NCBI GenBank assembly: GCA_030248295.1
Contig: JASANH010000523.1
Coordinates: 1 to 64,000, forward strand
DNA: 64,000 nt
Direction of reading: 5' to 3'
Source: Mesodorylaimus sp. YZB2_4
Taxonomy: Eukaryota > Nematoda > Enoplea > Dorylaimida > Dorylaimidae
This document shows positions 21,041 to 30,940 of this stretch, piece by piece (the first letter of the stretch is position 1; every line of letters begins with the position of its first letter). The notes under the pieces are model-generated. The model was given only the letters and a program-made list of their open reading frames with translations. It was not told where the DNA came from and made no database searches. The position numbers and the translations under genes were made by a program.

Positions 21041-23690
21041 ATGGAAGACGGTCTGAACCTGTCCTCGTCGAGCAGCAGCGATTTGATCTCGGTCAACAAC
21101 GCTTCCGCAGTGTCATCTTCGAGCAGCGGGGACTTTATCACAGTGAATACGACCATGAACAGTACGATGGACACCGACGACAACGACAATGCCAATGACC
21201 AAGGTTTGCGAGAACTACTCGAACAGCAACAAAGAATACTGGCAGAATTAGAAGCAGCTGGCGCTGTCGAGGCAGAAAGTGAGCCTCTCGAGCCATACTC
21301 GCATGGTGACCAAATGGGTGAATTGGAGGGCGAATATTCGAATCTCAAAGATCGGCAGACTGCTCAAATTATAAATCCGAATGCGACGATGAAGGTGGAA
21401 GATGATGGAAATGAGAACGACAACGATATTTCCGACGAAGACTTTGTGGACGACGAGGAGGTTGACAAATTGTTGGAGGAGACCTTGGCCAATGGCAAGC
21501 ATTTCGGCTCGGGCTCGGGTGCTGCGTCGTCAACTGACAAGTTCAGCGGACTATCTCAACCACCGGCCGTCAAGTCGAAGGTAGTGCTGAAGCATCGAGG
21601 TATGGAATACTTCGAGGTGTTGCCCGACGGTTGGATCGAAGTCACGCACAGCAGCGGCATTCCCGTTTATTTGCACAAGGCATCCCGCGTGTGCACTTTG
21701 GCTCGGCCATATTTCATTGGCCCAGGCAGCGTTAGGAATCACGACGTCCCGATTTCGGCCGTACCTTGTTATTATCAACGCAAAATGCAAGAATTAGAAG
21801 CGGGGAAGGAAACACAGAAATCGAATCCTGGACCAGCTGAAAATTCGGGTGCCGCAGACAACGATTCGGACCTCGGCCCGCCAGCCTCCAAAAAGTTCAA
21901 AGCGCCAGCGGTTAAGGTTCAAACGGCAGAAGATTTTAAAAATCGGAACATGAATCCTAGTCAACTGCACGATTATTGCTCAGCTGCTTTCGAATTCCAA
22001 ACCATAAGTGTAATGCGTTTCAAATCTTGGTCCGATCATCGTGCCTATCGAAGACAACAAAAGCAGCAGCAGATGAACTTAACGCCGGCCTGTCCAATTG
22101 GGGGTCACCCTCACGCCGCGTCGGACAACAACGTGAATACGCGACCGTCGTTGCCAGCCAACGTGAAATTGATCACTGTGCCTGATTTGGAGAAAGGAAG
22201 CAAACCGCAACAAAAGCCGTTTTATTTGAATCCGCAAGGCCGGACCAGTATCGCTGTCTTGCACGAATACGTACAGAAGGTTATGAAAGGTAAGGAAGTC
22301 GAGTGACGATTTTCTATCGATACTTCCTTTTATGGTATCATTTCAGGCAACGTGACTTACGACTTCAGTGAAACCAGAAATGCAGCCAATCCGTACTGCG
22401 CCGTTGTTAAAATTTCCACCAGCGATCGCAGTCGTGGCGGCGACAAAAGTGGAAAAGGCTCTTCGGAACCAGTATGGACCGAGTATGGCAAGGGCGAAGG
22501 AAATAGCAAGAAAAACGCCAAGTTAAATGCTGCCAAGCAAGCAATGAGAGTTTTGGTGCCTGGCATTGAATTCAACGCTGATGGTATCGCCGACTCGCCG
22601 CAGCAGGATGATGCTGGAAAATTGTTCGATCTGATTAAGATCACGGATAGTCGCGTGCCAGAACTGTCGTCCAAAGCGGGCCAGCCGACTCCGTTCGTTA
22701 TTTTACAGGTAACCGATTTTGACTTATCCAGGTCGCTCCAGGGGAGAATCTTTTCTCGGCCCTTCTACGGGCTAGGAGGGGCCTATTAGTTGACCCTATC
22801 TTGCCATCGACTTGGGTCAATCTAGGATGCATGCTGGGCGAGAGCGCGTGTTAGTCGCGGTCACCCTATGGGATAATCATGCACCGTGAGGGGACCTGGA
22901 TTCGAGAGCCTCCCGCTCCATAAGGTCTCTCGCTTATCGACCTAACCGATGAATTGTGAGTCGCCCACCATCAGGCGTGCAAGACGCACAGAAAAATTCA
23001 TCAAGTCCTCAGACGGCCTGAGTTGAACCCAGGCCGACCAGTTTCCAGTTCTACCAAGCAAACTGACACGCCTGTGACAGGTACACCATCAAGGCGGCTG
23101 ATGCAGGTAACTTATTACACCGGGATCAGGGATGTTTTACTCGCTGAAACAAGACCCCCGCGAGCTTACAGCATAGGATTTGGAGGGGGATTTCAAGAAA
23201 TCGGACCTGGATGTCTTCTGAAATGGTTGATGCTCTCTGTGTTTAGGAATGCCTGAAACGTCATTCTTCTTTTGGTGATACGAATGTGGAAATGGACATC
23301 AAGCGAATAAAACATCAGCAGCACGAATTCATGATGACGGTGGGCAAACACGAAGTCAGAGTCCAATGTACGAACAAGAAGGAAGGCAAACAACGTGCTG
23401 CCCAAGCCATGCTGGAAAAACTGCACCCTCAGATAACGACCTGGGGATCGTTGATTCGGCTGTACGGATACGGGGCCCAGAGGAAGCTGCAAGAAACGAG
23501 GAAAGAAAAGGACGACATCATCCGTCTGCAAGTCCAGAACAATAAGCAGCACACTTTCGGAGAAGAACCAAATATGGCCATCTTGGAAAAGTTGAAACAA
23601 GAAATGCGGAAGATGTATGGGCAAAACGAAACTACCGCTCCTGTCTCGTCATCGAGTGCGGCATCGGCTGTGAAGAACATTGATATTTAG
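21041..23690 (+). CDS. DGCR8: DGCR8/Pasha, RNA-binding subunit of Microprocessor
   Basis: Partner of Drosha in the nucleus; it recognises primary microRNA hairpins. Three exons (21041-22289, 22347-22708, 23247-23690) give 684 residues. An acidic, Ser-rich N terminus leads to the WW-like, heme-associated region at about 190-250 (PDGWIEVTH, PVYLHKASRVCTLARPYF, then AVPC). The first double-stranded RNA-binding domain lies at about 400-500 (LHEYVQKVMKGNVTYDF to KLNAAKQAMRVLVP). The second lies at about 525-600 (GQPTPFVILQECLKRH to AAQAMLEKLHP). It ends with the Drosha-binding-type tail (LYGYGAQRKLQE, ILEKLKQEMRKMYG). The VPC cysteine matches the heme-ligand cysteine of human DGCR8 (IPC). The usual Trp in VCTWSRPYF is replaced by Leu. 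The 538-base second intron holds a tRNA-like relic. Confidence 0.96.
23010..23075 (-). repeat. tRNA-like relic in DGCR8 intron 2
   Basis: On the minus strand it reads TTGGTAGAACTGG (box-A-like), later CCTGGGTTCAACTCAGG, a paired T arm with the GTTCAA word of box B. No matching acceptor stem was found, so it is probably the head of a SINE or a pseudogene. Confidence 0.5.
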
Positions 23691-24078
23691 AGTGTGTGGG
23701 GACTGCGGCCGACTCTAGTCTTTTTTATCCTTTTTCAGTCACAGTGGCGTATTGTAATTATGTTCGCGTTCTATTGTTTGCTTACGTTTCGGGCATTGGT
23801 GTAAATTGTCCTGACGATCTGACATTCGTAACATTCTAAATTAGAATTTGGGCTTTTTCTTTCGTGCATTGCATTTTCAGTTTGTGGATGGAAGGTTTTT
23901 AAAAAAGGTGCGAAGTTCTACGCGAGACAACGAGCTCCTTGCCACGTGCGCTCGCCTCTGATTGGTCGAGTTAGGTGTGGCGCACAAGGACTAGGGTGAC
24001 CATTTTTTGTGTTGCCTTCGTGGAAATCGGTCAAATCTTCTCGTCTGCTTTTCTAATCTCGATACTTTTCTGGAAGCG
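23691..24078. other. Spacer between DGCR8 and the RRM/F-box gene
   Basis: Only 388 bases separate the two co-directional genes. It must hold the DGCR8 3' end and the next promoter. No AATAAA was seen. A CTGATTGGTCGAG word (inverted CCAAT) lies near 23957. Confidence 0.4.
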
Positions 24079-25518
24079 ATGACCAACGAATCCCAAATTC
24101 AAGTCGCTGCGGTGGCCTCGCCGTCGCCGGGAACCCGAAGGAATCGAAGGCATCGCAAAAAGCGTCAACGACAAGCGTTCGAAACTTGTCTCGGCACGCC
24201 CGACGAACAGAAACTGCGTCAAAAAGATCAACGCCAGAAAAAACCGGAAGAAAAATGTCCTCCGGCCGATCCTAATTTGGGCATCGAAAAACGAAGGAAA
24301 AAGAAGAAACACAACGAAAGCGGGCCGCGTGACGCGGAAACGAAAATCGGTGACGAAAATACGAAACCGAAATCGAAAAAACGTTCCCGCCGAAGGAAGC
24401 CGAATAAGCCGCCTGGTCAGCAAAAGCAAGAACCGACGGGTCGCCGAGAAACTCGTCAAATTCCGGCCACAAATTTCGTGAGCAGCGTGAATCCGAAGAT
24501 CAATTTGGTGCAGTACCGTCCCCCGCCCTTCACGTCCCTGCCTCCCCGCCGATGCGATCTGAACAGGATGAGCATGGTCAAGGTACGGCCAGCACGGTTC
24601 CTCGAACCCATCGTTTTCAAAGACGATTGGTCATTTCAGATGCGGAATCTGGATCCTGGCGTCGACATGAACGGCTCGCTGCTGTTCTGGACGTTCAAGC
24701 AGTACGGATGGATCGAAAATATTTACGTCGTGCATCGCAGTTTCGAGAATCGTCAAACGGGCGTGGCCTTCGTGGGCTTTCGTTCTCATCTGAGCGCGGC
24801 CGAGGCTGCCGGTCGGAGCGGGAGCGAGCAGTTGTTCGGTCGTCGAATCTTCGTCTCCTTGTACGCAACTCGTCGTCACAAACCGTGAGCGTTCTTTCAT
24901 ATTTTCCGGTCCCTTTCGGAATCTGCCTTTTCAGTCGGCTGCTGCACCTGCCCCAGCACGTGCTCTCGGAGATCCTGAGTCATTTGGACTGGCGTGCCCG
25001 CATTCGCTGCGAGTCGGTGTGCAAGCGTTTCGAGGCGACCCTCAAGAAAATGTACGAAATCGATGGGCAGTCGGGCCAAGACGGGCAGCAGTGGATCGGA
25101 TTGCCCGAGCAGCTCGGCTTCGTCTTCGTCGGCCGCGCTGTCGATCAAGCCGAAGATCCCGTAAGCCCGCACCCGTTTCCAATGTCCTTCCCGCAGTCTC
25201 CTCCCTTTTCAGGTCTCGACCGAAACTGTGAAAGTGGTCCGTGTTTCCGACGACTTCGACGAAGTTTTGCACGGAATCCTGCGTAAATTTTCGTCCAAGA
25301 TTTCGTCCCTCGAATTTCACAACGTTCGATTCACGGCGGCCACCCTGAGTACGCTGTTCAATGGCGGCCAGCTCGGCAGGCAGTTGCACTCGTTCCAAGG
25401 ACAACGCTGGGCTGCCGGGCGAATTCGAATGAAAGAATGCGTTTTGAACGATATGCTCGTGGAAGAATTCTTGGATTTTATGAAGTTTTACGGGGATCGC
25501 TTGACGATCGAAGATTAA
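24079..25518 (+). CDS. RRM plus F-box protein
   Basis: Three exons (24079-24884, 24935-25160, 25213-25518) give 445 residues. The first 130 or so are very Lys/Arg-rich (RRNRRHRKKRQR, KKRSRRRKPNKPP) and look nucleolar or RNA-binding. An RNA recognition motif follows at about 185-266: WSFQMRNLDP fits RNP2 and QTGVAFVGF fits RNP1. After the first intron an F-box begins at about 270: LPQHVLSEILSHLDW, then RIRCESVCKRF. The C-terminal 130 residues may be short leucine-rich-type strands (ISSLEFHNVRF, RIRMKECVLND). F-boxes bind Skp1 in SCF ubiquitin ligases, so the RRM could choose RNA-bound substrates. I know no standard family with this domain order. The splice joins are clean and in phase, so an accidental fusion of two genes is unlikely but not excluded. 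Confidence 0.82.
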
Positions 25519-25841
25519 AAATGTAAAGAAAATTCATTTTATGATTTCGATTTTGATTTTATTTTTTTGGTTTCAGTTTTTGTTTTATTTATTTCTGATT
25601 GCTAACCGTTTTCTGTTTACTAGTGCCGATACACATAATGTGTGCCGTGGTATGATTATAAAAGGAAGGATTCCGAGGATTGTTGTAGTTTTAAATTTTT
25701 ATTTGGCGCGTCATGTTATACAGAGGTGATGTCTGCTAGCAGCGGCAAATGACGAAGTGTTGAGTTGGGGATTGAAATTCGACAGAATATTTTCTTTCTG
25801 TCGATCGAACTAGAAAGACGTCTGAAAATTATAATTTGAGG
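25519..25841. other. Spacer before PAM16
   Basis: A T-rich spacer of 323 bases between co-directional genes. No AATAAA was seen in it. No gene recognised. Confidence 0.35.
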
Positions 25842-26959
25842 ATGGTAATGTTGTTTGTTTATGCCCGTTACTGTGAGGTGTGTGTACGAAGTCTGTTTCA
25901 GTGGCCCAAGTACATTGCTCAGATTGTGATCGCGGGCGTCACAGCAGTTGGACGGGCCTTGAATCGGGCCGTTAGAGAAGAGATGATGGGTGAGTGTGGC
26001 TGACTTTGGTCATCTTCCGGAATGGAGATGTTCTGGTTGCTGTACCTGATTGCCGTCGTGAACTGACACTGTCTGAGCTCCCGTTCTGGCCTTCTGTCCG
26101 GAGCGGACAATGCTCATTGTTCTTGCTTGAGTAAGTTACAGTAAAACCACGGAAAAGTGATCTAAACTTATAAATAGTACTCAAATATGAGGTTTGGCTA
26201 CTTATTTGTGGCGTTTTGATTTTGAATTTCGGACGGGATTTCTTGACTGCAAATTGGTGCCAGCGGGAAAAGGGTTGAGGCGTATTGAATGGTATTCTCG
26301 GACTGTTTCTTATTTGAGAGTGTTTCAGCCGGACGTCAAGCAGCTAGTCGTCAGACTGAGAAATCGGGTGGTGCTAGTGGCTCAGACAATGCGACCCAAA
26401 CGAGAAAACGAACAGTATCGAATTTGAGGCACAGTATGACACTGCAAGTAAGTGACTGCCTCTGACAGTGACTCTGAATTTCCATCAACCCCGAGCTACC
26501 ATGCCAGTCATCGTCCATACTTCTGGTTGCCGGTCTGTTTGTGACTCCTGTGTGTATTTTTCTAGGAAGCTTTGCAAATACTGCACGTGTCCGAGCCGAT
26601 CAAACCCGAAGAAATCGAGAAGCGGTTTCAGCATCTGCACAGCTGTAACGACAAAACGAAAGGTGGTTCATTTTATTTGCAGGAGAAGGTATGTGCTTGG
26701 TGCCTGATCATGAATCTGGTTATCCTTTTCTATGCATGTTGTCGAATGCTTTTGGCCACCTTCACCGACCAGAGCTAGTTGATCAAGGACCTTGATCTCT
26801 AGGAATCGAAAGAAAACGATTATTTTTGACATGATTCAGTTTGCCTTTCAGATCAAATCAGCAAAGGAACGTATCGATGATGAAATGAAACTCAGAGGTC
26901 ACGCGCCACCCACAGAACCTGATCAAAGAGACTCAAAGAAACCGCCCGAAGGACAGTAG
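25842..26959 (+). CDS. PAM16: Mitochondrial import motor subunit PAM16/Magmas
   Basis: J-like subunit of the TIM23 import motor; it holds and restrains the J-protein PAM18 at the inner-membrane matrix face. Five exons: 25842-25844 (the ATG only), 25902-25989, 26329-26447, 26566-26688 and 26852-26959, giving 146 residues; human has 125. The N terminus [20 protein letters not shown] matches the family's hydrophobic segment. The J-like domain follows: [31 protein letters not shown] and [18 protein letters not shown]. The HPD triad of true J proteins is replaced, as expected for PAM16. The middle exon is a longer Ser/Thr/Lys linker than usual. The start was placed at 25842 because the intron begins directly after that ATG. 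A poly(A) signal follows at 27001. Confidence 0.92.
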
Positions 26960-27000
26960 CTTAGGAAAAGTTTTATTTTTGATGTAGCGTTTGTTAGTAC

Positions 27001-27006
27001 AATAAA
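27001..27006 (+). terminator. Poly(A) signal of PAM16
   Basis: AATAAA lies 42 bases after the PAM16 stop and about 130 bases before the COMMD3 start. Confidence 0.6.
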
Positions 27007-27134
27007 GAATTGTTGGCATTGTTGTCTTGGTGCAAAATCGGATTTCCAGAAGTATTTGGTCTTTTCTAACTGTTCTAGTGCGTGGTACTTGAGTATTCGA
27101 TCTCCGAAATATTCCGACTGTTCTTTCAGGGACA

Positions 27135-29054
27135 ATGTCAGCACTGCCGGAAAGTCTGCTCGATCGTCTATCTAACACACTGGCATCGAGCGGAGGAGAC
27201 GTGAATCGCTTGGCGGAATCAGCTGTGCAGTACTTGCTGGAGAAAGAGAGTGAGTGTGACTCGATGCGTTCCAAATGTGTTCTGTTGACACTCGTTTTAG
27301 GGGACGCTAAGATCGATGAAGGCACTTCGTTGATGGTGTGCTGCTACGCCGAAGCGGCTAAACTTGATCTATCGCCAGACGAGTTACGATCGCAATTGCA
27401 AAGAGCCAAGATGGCGGAGAAGTTGTGCGAGTCAGTTGGTGGTGTTTACAAGGTGAGGCGGAAGTTTGGCTGCATGGCACGCATGAAGATCCCACGACCC
27501 GATTAAAACAGAGTCGGGGTCTCTGATTTCTCGAGCGGCAGCACTTACTTGAGACTAGTCGCTGGAAGAAACCCCGCCTTCTCGAAGGGTCCGTGAGCGG
27601 CGGCAGACCAGAGTTCGAGCTGCCCTGAGTTCCAAACCGTGTCGGCAAGTAACCACAAAAGAAGACGGGTGACTCCTCTAGAAGTCGATGGTGCATCTTT
27701 AAGCATGGGGTTGGGGGAGGGTGGCCTTTGGGTTTGGTCTGCTAAAAACTGTCAAGGGTGCCCTGTACGTGTTTTACCCCACCCCTGAGTCTCATGGGGA
27801 AGACCTACCCCTGGGGTCTGACCGATCAGACAGCTTGTTATCCCTAACATGATGGATTTAGAAGAGAACGAGTAAATTAGCGTTAGCAGGCGTCATTTGG
27901 AAGTTCTTCTTGAAAAAAAAGAGATAGAAATACGGTTTCTTCGTTGAGAACAGCCAAATGGCAGGAATCATCCCCTTAGCTTCTAGATCTTGCCCGTGCT
28001 TCCTATGAAAGCGAGGCTTCTTTCTGTTGCCTTATTTATGGGAAGGGCATCTACCAAAGCCAGTGCTGGCACTCGAGAAACCATGGTTTAACTTTGGACT
28101 GTTGTGTGGATAAAGGACGAGTCCAGTTGGGATGTCTTTTCAGAAGCACCATGCGGAGCTAAGGCGTGCTTTCCTGCGGATTGGCTGGCATCCACCACAC
28201 GTACTGAAGGCGGACTGGAAATTGAATTATTGCGTGAAGGTAATAAGCTGTCCAATCTTTGGTAATGCTTGTCACGACCTATAGCATCGATATCTTCCCA
28301 GGAAGCACTTTCTATTGCACTTCCAGTGATTATGGAGACATTCACTGCCTGGTGGGTTATGGCGAGTGGGAGAGAATTGTTGATCTCCCCTGACTGGGAG
28401 ACTCAATTTTTATCCGCAGGTGTAGTCGCAAGACTTGCCTAGCTCCAGTCGGCGCGTGATCCCACCGCCTCTGGCCGCATTTTGCCTGTTATAAGTACTG
28501 GCTGGGAGTAGAAAGGGGCAGACGTCGTAACTCTGACATTCTCTCACGATGAGATGCACAGAAACTCGAGTGTTGAGCGGGAATCGGGTTGCTTTCCATT
28601 CAAATTGTGTGCCTTTGCAGGGAAATGTTCAAGGCACAGTCGGCAAACCGTCGTATTCGATATCACTCACGTTGCAAGATTGTGATGCGTCCGTGCCGAG
28701 AGACCTCCTCTTCAGTTGTTCGGTGGACCAGTTACAGGTAAGGCTAGGAGGGAACTGAGAGCGGCTGGGACTGTTGCCCTGACGACTTAAAGCCCACAGT
28801 TACTGATGGCCTGTTTTTCAACCGGGGGGGGGGGGGGGAGAATTCAGAATGCATGCGACTTGCTGACCAGGTTTCGGGTAGGAGCTGCGTCCGATTATCC
28901 TCGATCCACAGCTGGGCTTATCTTTTGTCCCAGCCTTTAAACCCCCGAGCTATTACAAGGTTACTTGCTTGCACTGATCCTTTTTCAGGACATGGTATGG
29001 AAACTGAAGGAGGCGACACGAACGGTGCAGAATACTGCAAATCAAGCTCTGTGA
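27135..29054 (+). CDS. COMMD3: COMM domain protein, COMMD3-like
   Basis: Subunit of the Commander/CCC complex that guides endosomal recycling. Five exons: 27135-27249, 27301-27452, 28144-28239, 28621-28737 and 28989-29054, giving 181 residues (human 195). The N-terminal helical part is divergent. The COMM domain is clear: HPPHVLKADWKLNYCVK, then YSISLTLQDCD, then LLFSCSVDQLQDMVWKLKEA. Human COMMD3 has the same order, with FSCSMEQLQDLVGKLKDA near its end. The 96-base third exon has no start codon of its own and is placed by frame, splice sites and match to the family. The first intron (51 bases) is readable in frame, so its retention would only insert 17 residues. An acceptor-like TTCTTTCAG ends five bases before the ATG. 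It converges on OVCA2, with 165 bases between the stop codons. Confidence 0.88.
27702..28040 (+). repeat. Dispersed repeat family B, copy 1
   Basis: Lies in COMMD3 intron 2. It aligns with 36365-36600 through the words GGGTTTGGTC, CTAAAA, TGTCA, TCTCATGG, GTTAGCAGG, CTTCTTCG and AGAACAG in the same order and orientation. No coding capacity or terminal repeats seen. Confidence 0.55.
28347..28500 (+). repeat. SINE-like dispersed repeat, family A copy 2
   Basis: Lies in COMMD3 intron 3. Shares GAGTGGGAGAGAA, CTGGGAGAC, CGCAGGTGTAGTCGCAAGAC and CTCCAGTCGG with the other three copies. Confidence 0.55.
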
Positions 29055-29100
29055 TCTGTGCCGGCTGATGATCCTGTTGTGCTACACCTATTGATACTTT

Positions 29101-29106
29101 TTTAAT
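29101..29106 (-). terminator. Possible poly(A) signal of OVCA2
   Basis: ATTAAA on the minus strand lies about 115 bases past the OVCA2 stop, within the short overlap zone of the two converging genes. Confidence 0.35.
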
Positions 29107-29219
29107 ATTTATATCAAATCACTTATCTTCGGGCAGAAATCACGGTTTTCTACTGACGAACACAACTTCATGACTGCTGGCCATAGGATACCTAGCGGAG
29201 GTTAGAAATGGCTCAAACC

Positions 29220-30937
29220 TCATTGGTGGAAGTCAGCATCAGTGGATTTGAGCTTTTGTAAGAATTCGGCCACGGCACGACCCACTTCCTTCGAGCTCGG
29301 CACCATGTGTCCTCTCGGATGCTTGATCACACTCGCACCCTCGAACTGGTCAATCAGGGCTTTCGACATGACTAAAGAGAAAATGGTGATGTTGATTCCA
29401 GATGGAAATTAAAAGGGCTCTGCTTTACCTTCGGATATGATGCCGTCCGTTTCACCGATCACGTGCAGACTGGGTATCGATACACGAGTTTGAACGAGCG
29501 GACCATGGGCCGAGGAGCCGCTTTGAAAGCCAGCGAATAGAATGACGAAGCGTAAATCGTGACCGAATTCTAAAATAAGAACTGATTTGGTACGAGAAAA
29601 AGCAAAATTAGGTGTGGTTTGTACCTCCTCGTGTTTTCATGGAGCAAAGTAGGGATGCCAAACATGCACCTTGGCTAAAGCCTAAGATACCATCGAACGG
29701 TCCCTGAAAGGGTTATCAATATGTTATTAGGACGAAAGGAGCTAACAAGCCCGCTGAGGTGCCTTGGTTGCACAGCGGTGGCAGATCGATATTTCTCTTA
29801 ACTGCTTAGGACTTTATCGGAACATGGTTTTGCACACAGGCAGCCAGCAGTCAGCCATTACAAGCGAGACTGTGCGACTGACCGTACGGCAACTCGCCTG
29901 AAGCACCTCCACAAGACGGCATCCTGGCAATCAGATTCTTGGTGTAACCCTCGTGCCTGGTGGGCCTGGCGAGTAGGAGAGAGTAATCGATACTCTCCCC
30001 TGGCTGGGAGACGTCAACCCCTCGGGCCGATGTTTCAGCCGTAGGTATAGTTGCAACACTTACCGGCTCCAGTCAGAGTTTATGTCCCGCAGGCAACCTC
30101 CCTACTGCGCCTACCAGGCTTGGTTACACTGAAACAATATATGGAGGACTCTGAACCATTGGTGTTGAAGCAGCTGAGACAGCTGGGTTGCCTTTCGTGC
30201 CGTACCGGATGAGCCCAATGACCTGGCACGCAAGGTAAGGGCTTGTGGGGTACAGCCAAACCACCACCCGGGATCGAACCCCCTCGCTACCAAGAAATAG
30301 GGGGAGACTACGGCCGAACCACTGCACCATCACAATCGATAACTGGTACGCTAATGCAGTGGCTTAGTCCGAGCCTAACCCGGTACCCAATTGACAATCC
30401 AAACGTACCTCCTCCGCGAACACCCTCTCCAACAAAAACACCGTTTCTTCAAAACCAGTGCACAAATCGGTGACATCTCGGGAACTGAACTGATCGTTCG
30501 GTCGACTGAACCACCACGCCCCCGGCTGACGCCCGTTATCGCCGTCATCGTCCACCATGTTGCCCGTCGGCTGACCTTGGTCGACGTTCGCCACGTGCGG
30601 GGCGGTGATAAAAGCTGAAAATCAAACCTCAAAACTCATACATACACGAAATGACACCTCTTACTGAACTCGGCATGTTTCGACAGGAACTTCCTCAGTC
30701 CACCAGTCTTTTCACGGAACGAATCCGCATTCTGCCTGCGATTTGAAAAACCTCTTGCAAGTGAATGCGTGAGGGCCAAAATACTTACCGATAGCCGTGC
30801 AAGCACAAAATCTAAAAGCAGAATATAAGGATAAAGCAGTAAGTATTCAGGAAGCAACGAAAACTCAGTTTCATTTACACAAAAGCAGGCCTTACAAGAA
30901 GTAATCGAAGGCTGTTACGAATTCCCTGCATCTGCAT
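29220..30937 (-). CDS. OVCA2: OVCA2-like serine hydrolase (FSH family)
   Basis: Alpha/beta-hydrolase; human and yeast relatives hydrolyse long-chain alkyl esters. Seven minus-strand exons: 30896-30937, 30789-30811, 30665-30735, 30409-30614, 29625-29703, 29429-29569 and 29220-29371, giving 237 residues (human 227). Order of motifs: ILCLHGYRQNADSFREKTG, GAWWFSRP, GFEETVFLLERVF, GPFDGILGFSQGACLASLL, PSLHVIGETDGIIS and KHPRGHMVP. These supply the nucleophile Ser (GFSQG), Asp (GETD) and His (RGHMVP). Only 130 bases lie between the OXSM stop and the second exon, so exon 1 must be there. The one good solution is the ATG at 30937 with a CTT|GTAAGG donor. No transit peptide is evident. Intron 4 carries SINE-like DNA. 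Confidence 0.92.
29948..30130 (+). repeat. SINE-like dispersed repeat, family A copy 3
   Basis: Lies in an OVCA2 intron, antisense to the gene. The best-preserved plus-strand copy: CCCTCGTGCCTGGT, GAGAGAGTAATCGATACTC, GGCTGGGAGACGTCAACCCC, TTTCAGCCGTAGGTATAG and CAGGCTTGGTTACAC. Confidence 0.6.
30265..30332 (-). repeat. tRNA-derived SINE head in an OVCA2 intron
   Basis: On the minus strand TGGTGCAGTGG fits the box-A consensus and GGTTCGATCCC fits box B, at tRNA spacing. The acceptor arms do not pair, so it is a tRNA-derived relic. It lies in the same intron as family A copy 3. Confidence 0.55.
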
Positions 30938-30940
30938 CAC

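Noticed and set aside
23010-23075. Functional tRNA gene in the DGCR8 intron
   Set aside because: Only the T arm and a box-A-like word are convincing; no acceptor stem.
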